Shown piece by piece: positions 63,808 to 64,000 of a DNA stretch of 64,000 bases. This stretch comes from Blautia sp. (GTDB lineage: Bacteria; Bacillota; Clostridia; Lachnospirales; Lachnospiraceae). Each line of letters starts with the position of its first letter. The first letter of the stretch is position 1. The translations under genes and the position numbers were made by a program. Under the pieces are notes generated by a model. It was not told where the DNA came from. It saw only the letters and a list, made by a program, of their open reading frames with translations, and did no database searches. Location of the stretch: contig JAFWGA010000042.1 in NCBI GenBank assembly GCA_017515325.1, positions 1 to 64,000 on the forward strand. The letters are read 5' to 3'.

Positions 63808-64000
63808 ATCACAGTTCCCACCGTTTTCCCGGCCAGAAATCCATTCAGGCCTTCCTATCCGATCCGTCTTTACTGGAAAAGACCAGGGAACTCATCCTGT
63901 ATGGAATTGCAATGAACGAATATGACCTTGTCCTGCTGATCGAGACTTCTACCGGCCTGGCTCTTCCCCTGCATTCCAACGGGTCTGATCTGCCCCTGTT
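63804..64000 (+). CDS. Right-edge gene, 5' part only
   Basis: 65 codons are visible before the window ends. The first residues are MNHSSHRFPGQKSIQAFLSD, then LLEKTRELILYGIAMNEYDLVLLIE. No domain is recognisable yet. AAAGGA lies about 15 bases before the ATG, which is far, so coupling to the short frame upstream is possible. It is divergent from the hybrid kinase. Confidence 0.6.
   Translation, partial: MNHSSHRFPGQKSIQAFLSDPSLLEKTRELILYGIAMNEYDLVLLIETSTGLALPLHSNGSDLPL

Overview
The window comes from a low-to-mid-GC anaerobic Firmicute, most likely a Lachnospiraceae-type clostridium. The evidence is the core cluster hup-rqcP-divIC-tilS-hpt-ftsH, the order pyrH-frr-uppS-cdsA-dxr-rseP, an archaeal/eukaryotic-type (type 3) prolyl-tRNA synthetase, a Spo0A-C-like small protein and a Na+-type F-ATPase rotor subunit. 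Species cannot be named from sequence alone. Nearly everything is on the minus strand; only a PrsA-like lipoprotein gene, a small gene after it and a gene cut by the right edge are on plus.

Layout, left to right. 1-3.7 kb: a terminal-inverted-repeat element, two paralogous membrane proteins flanking a PHP phosphatase, and an RluA-type pseudouridine synthase. 3.7-11.5 kb: a housekeeping operon (lipoprotein-pyrH-frr-uppS-cdsA-dxr-rseP) behind a consensus promoter, then smpB and secG. 11.5-17.7 kb: a GH3 glucosidase with a GtrA-like partner behind a promoter rich in symmetric sites, a ThrH-like HAD phosphatase, and the plus-strand PrsA-like protein whose parvulin region carries a 66-bp acidic tandem repeat. 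17.8-23 kb: hup to ftsH. 23-27.6 kb: Sua5, dCMP deaminase, proS, cca. 27.6-33.7 kb: an operon of a GH18 cell-wall protein and two very large polytopic GT-C-like membrane proteins. 33.7-34.4 kb: no convincing ORF, but a promoter, nested inverted repeats and a strong terminator that together look like a roughly 355-nt structured RNA. 34.4-37.2 kb: a YbhJ-type aconitase homologue and a YfcE-type phosphodiesterase. 37.3-45 kb: the complete F-ATPase operon (atpZ, atpI-like, B, E, F, H, A, G, D, C), whose c subunit has the two-carboxylate Na+ motif. 45-54.8 kb: an orphan sugar-binding protein, a second RluA, an ABC-class ATPase, galE, a sugar nucleotidyltransferase, greA, a TetM-like ribosomal GTPase fused to a Rae1/YacP NYN nuclease, and uridine kinase. 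54.9-63.5 kb: a reduced tellurite-type stress module (two TerD, YceG, TelA, no TerC), a small conserved protein, an HPt protein and a 1254-residue CheB-CheR-PAS-kinase-receiver hybrid.

How they work together. The left half is translation, isoprenoid, phospholipid and division housekeeping. The right half combines energy generation with a tightly packed run of stress, signalling and ribosome-rescue-like genes. The best candidates for something undescribed are the structured RNA at 33.9-34.26 kb and the GTPase-Rae1 fusion.
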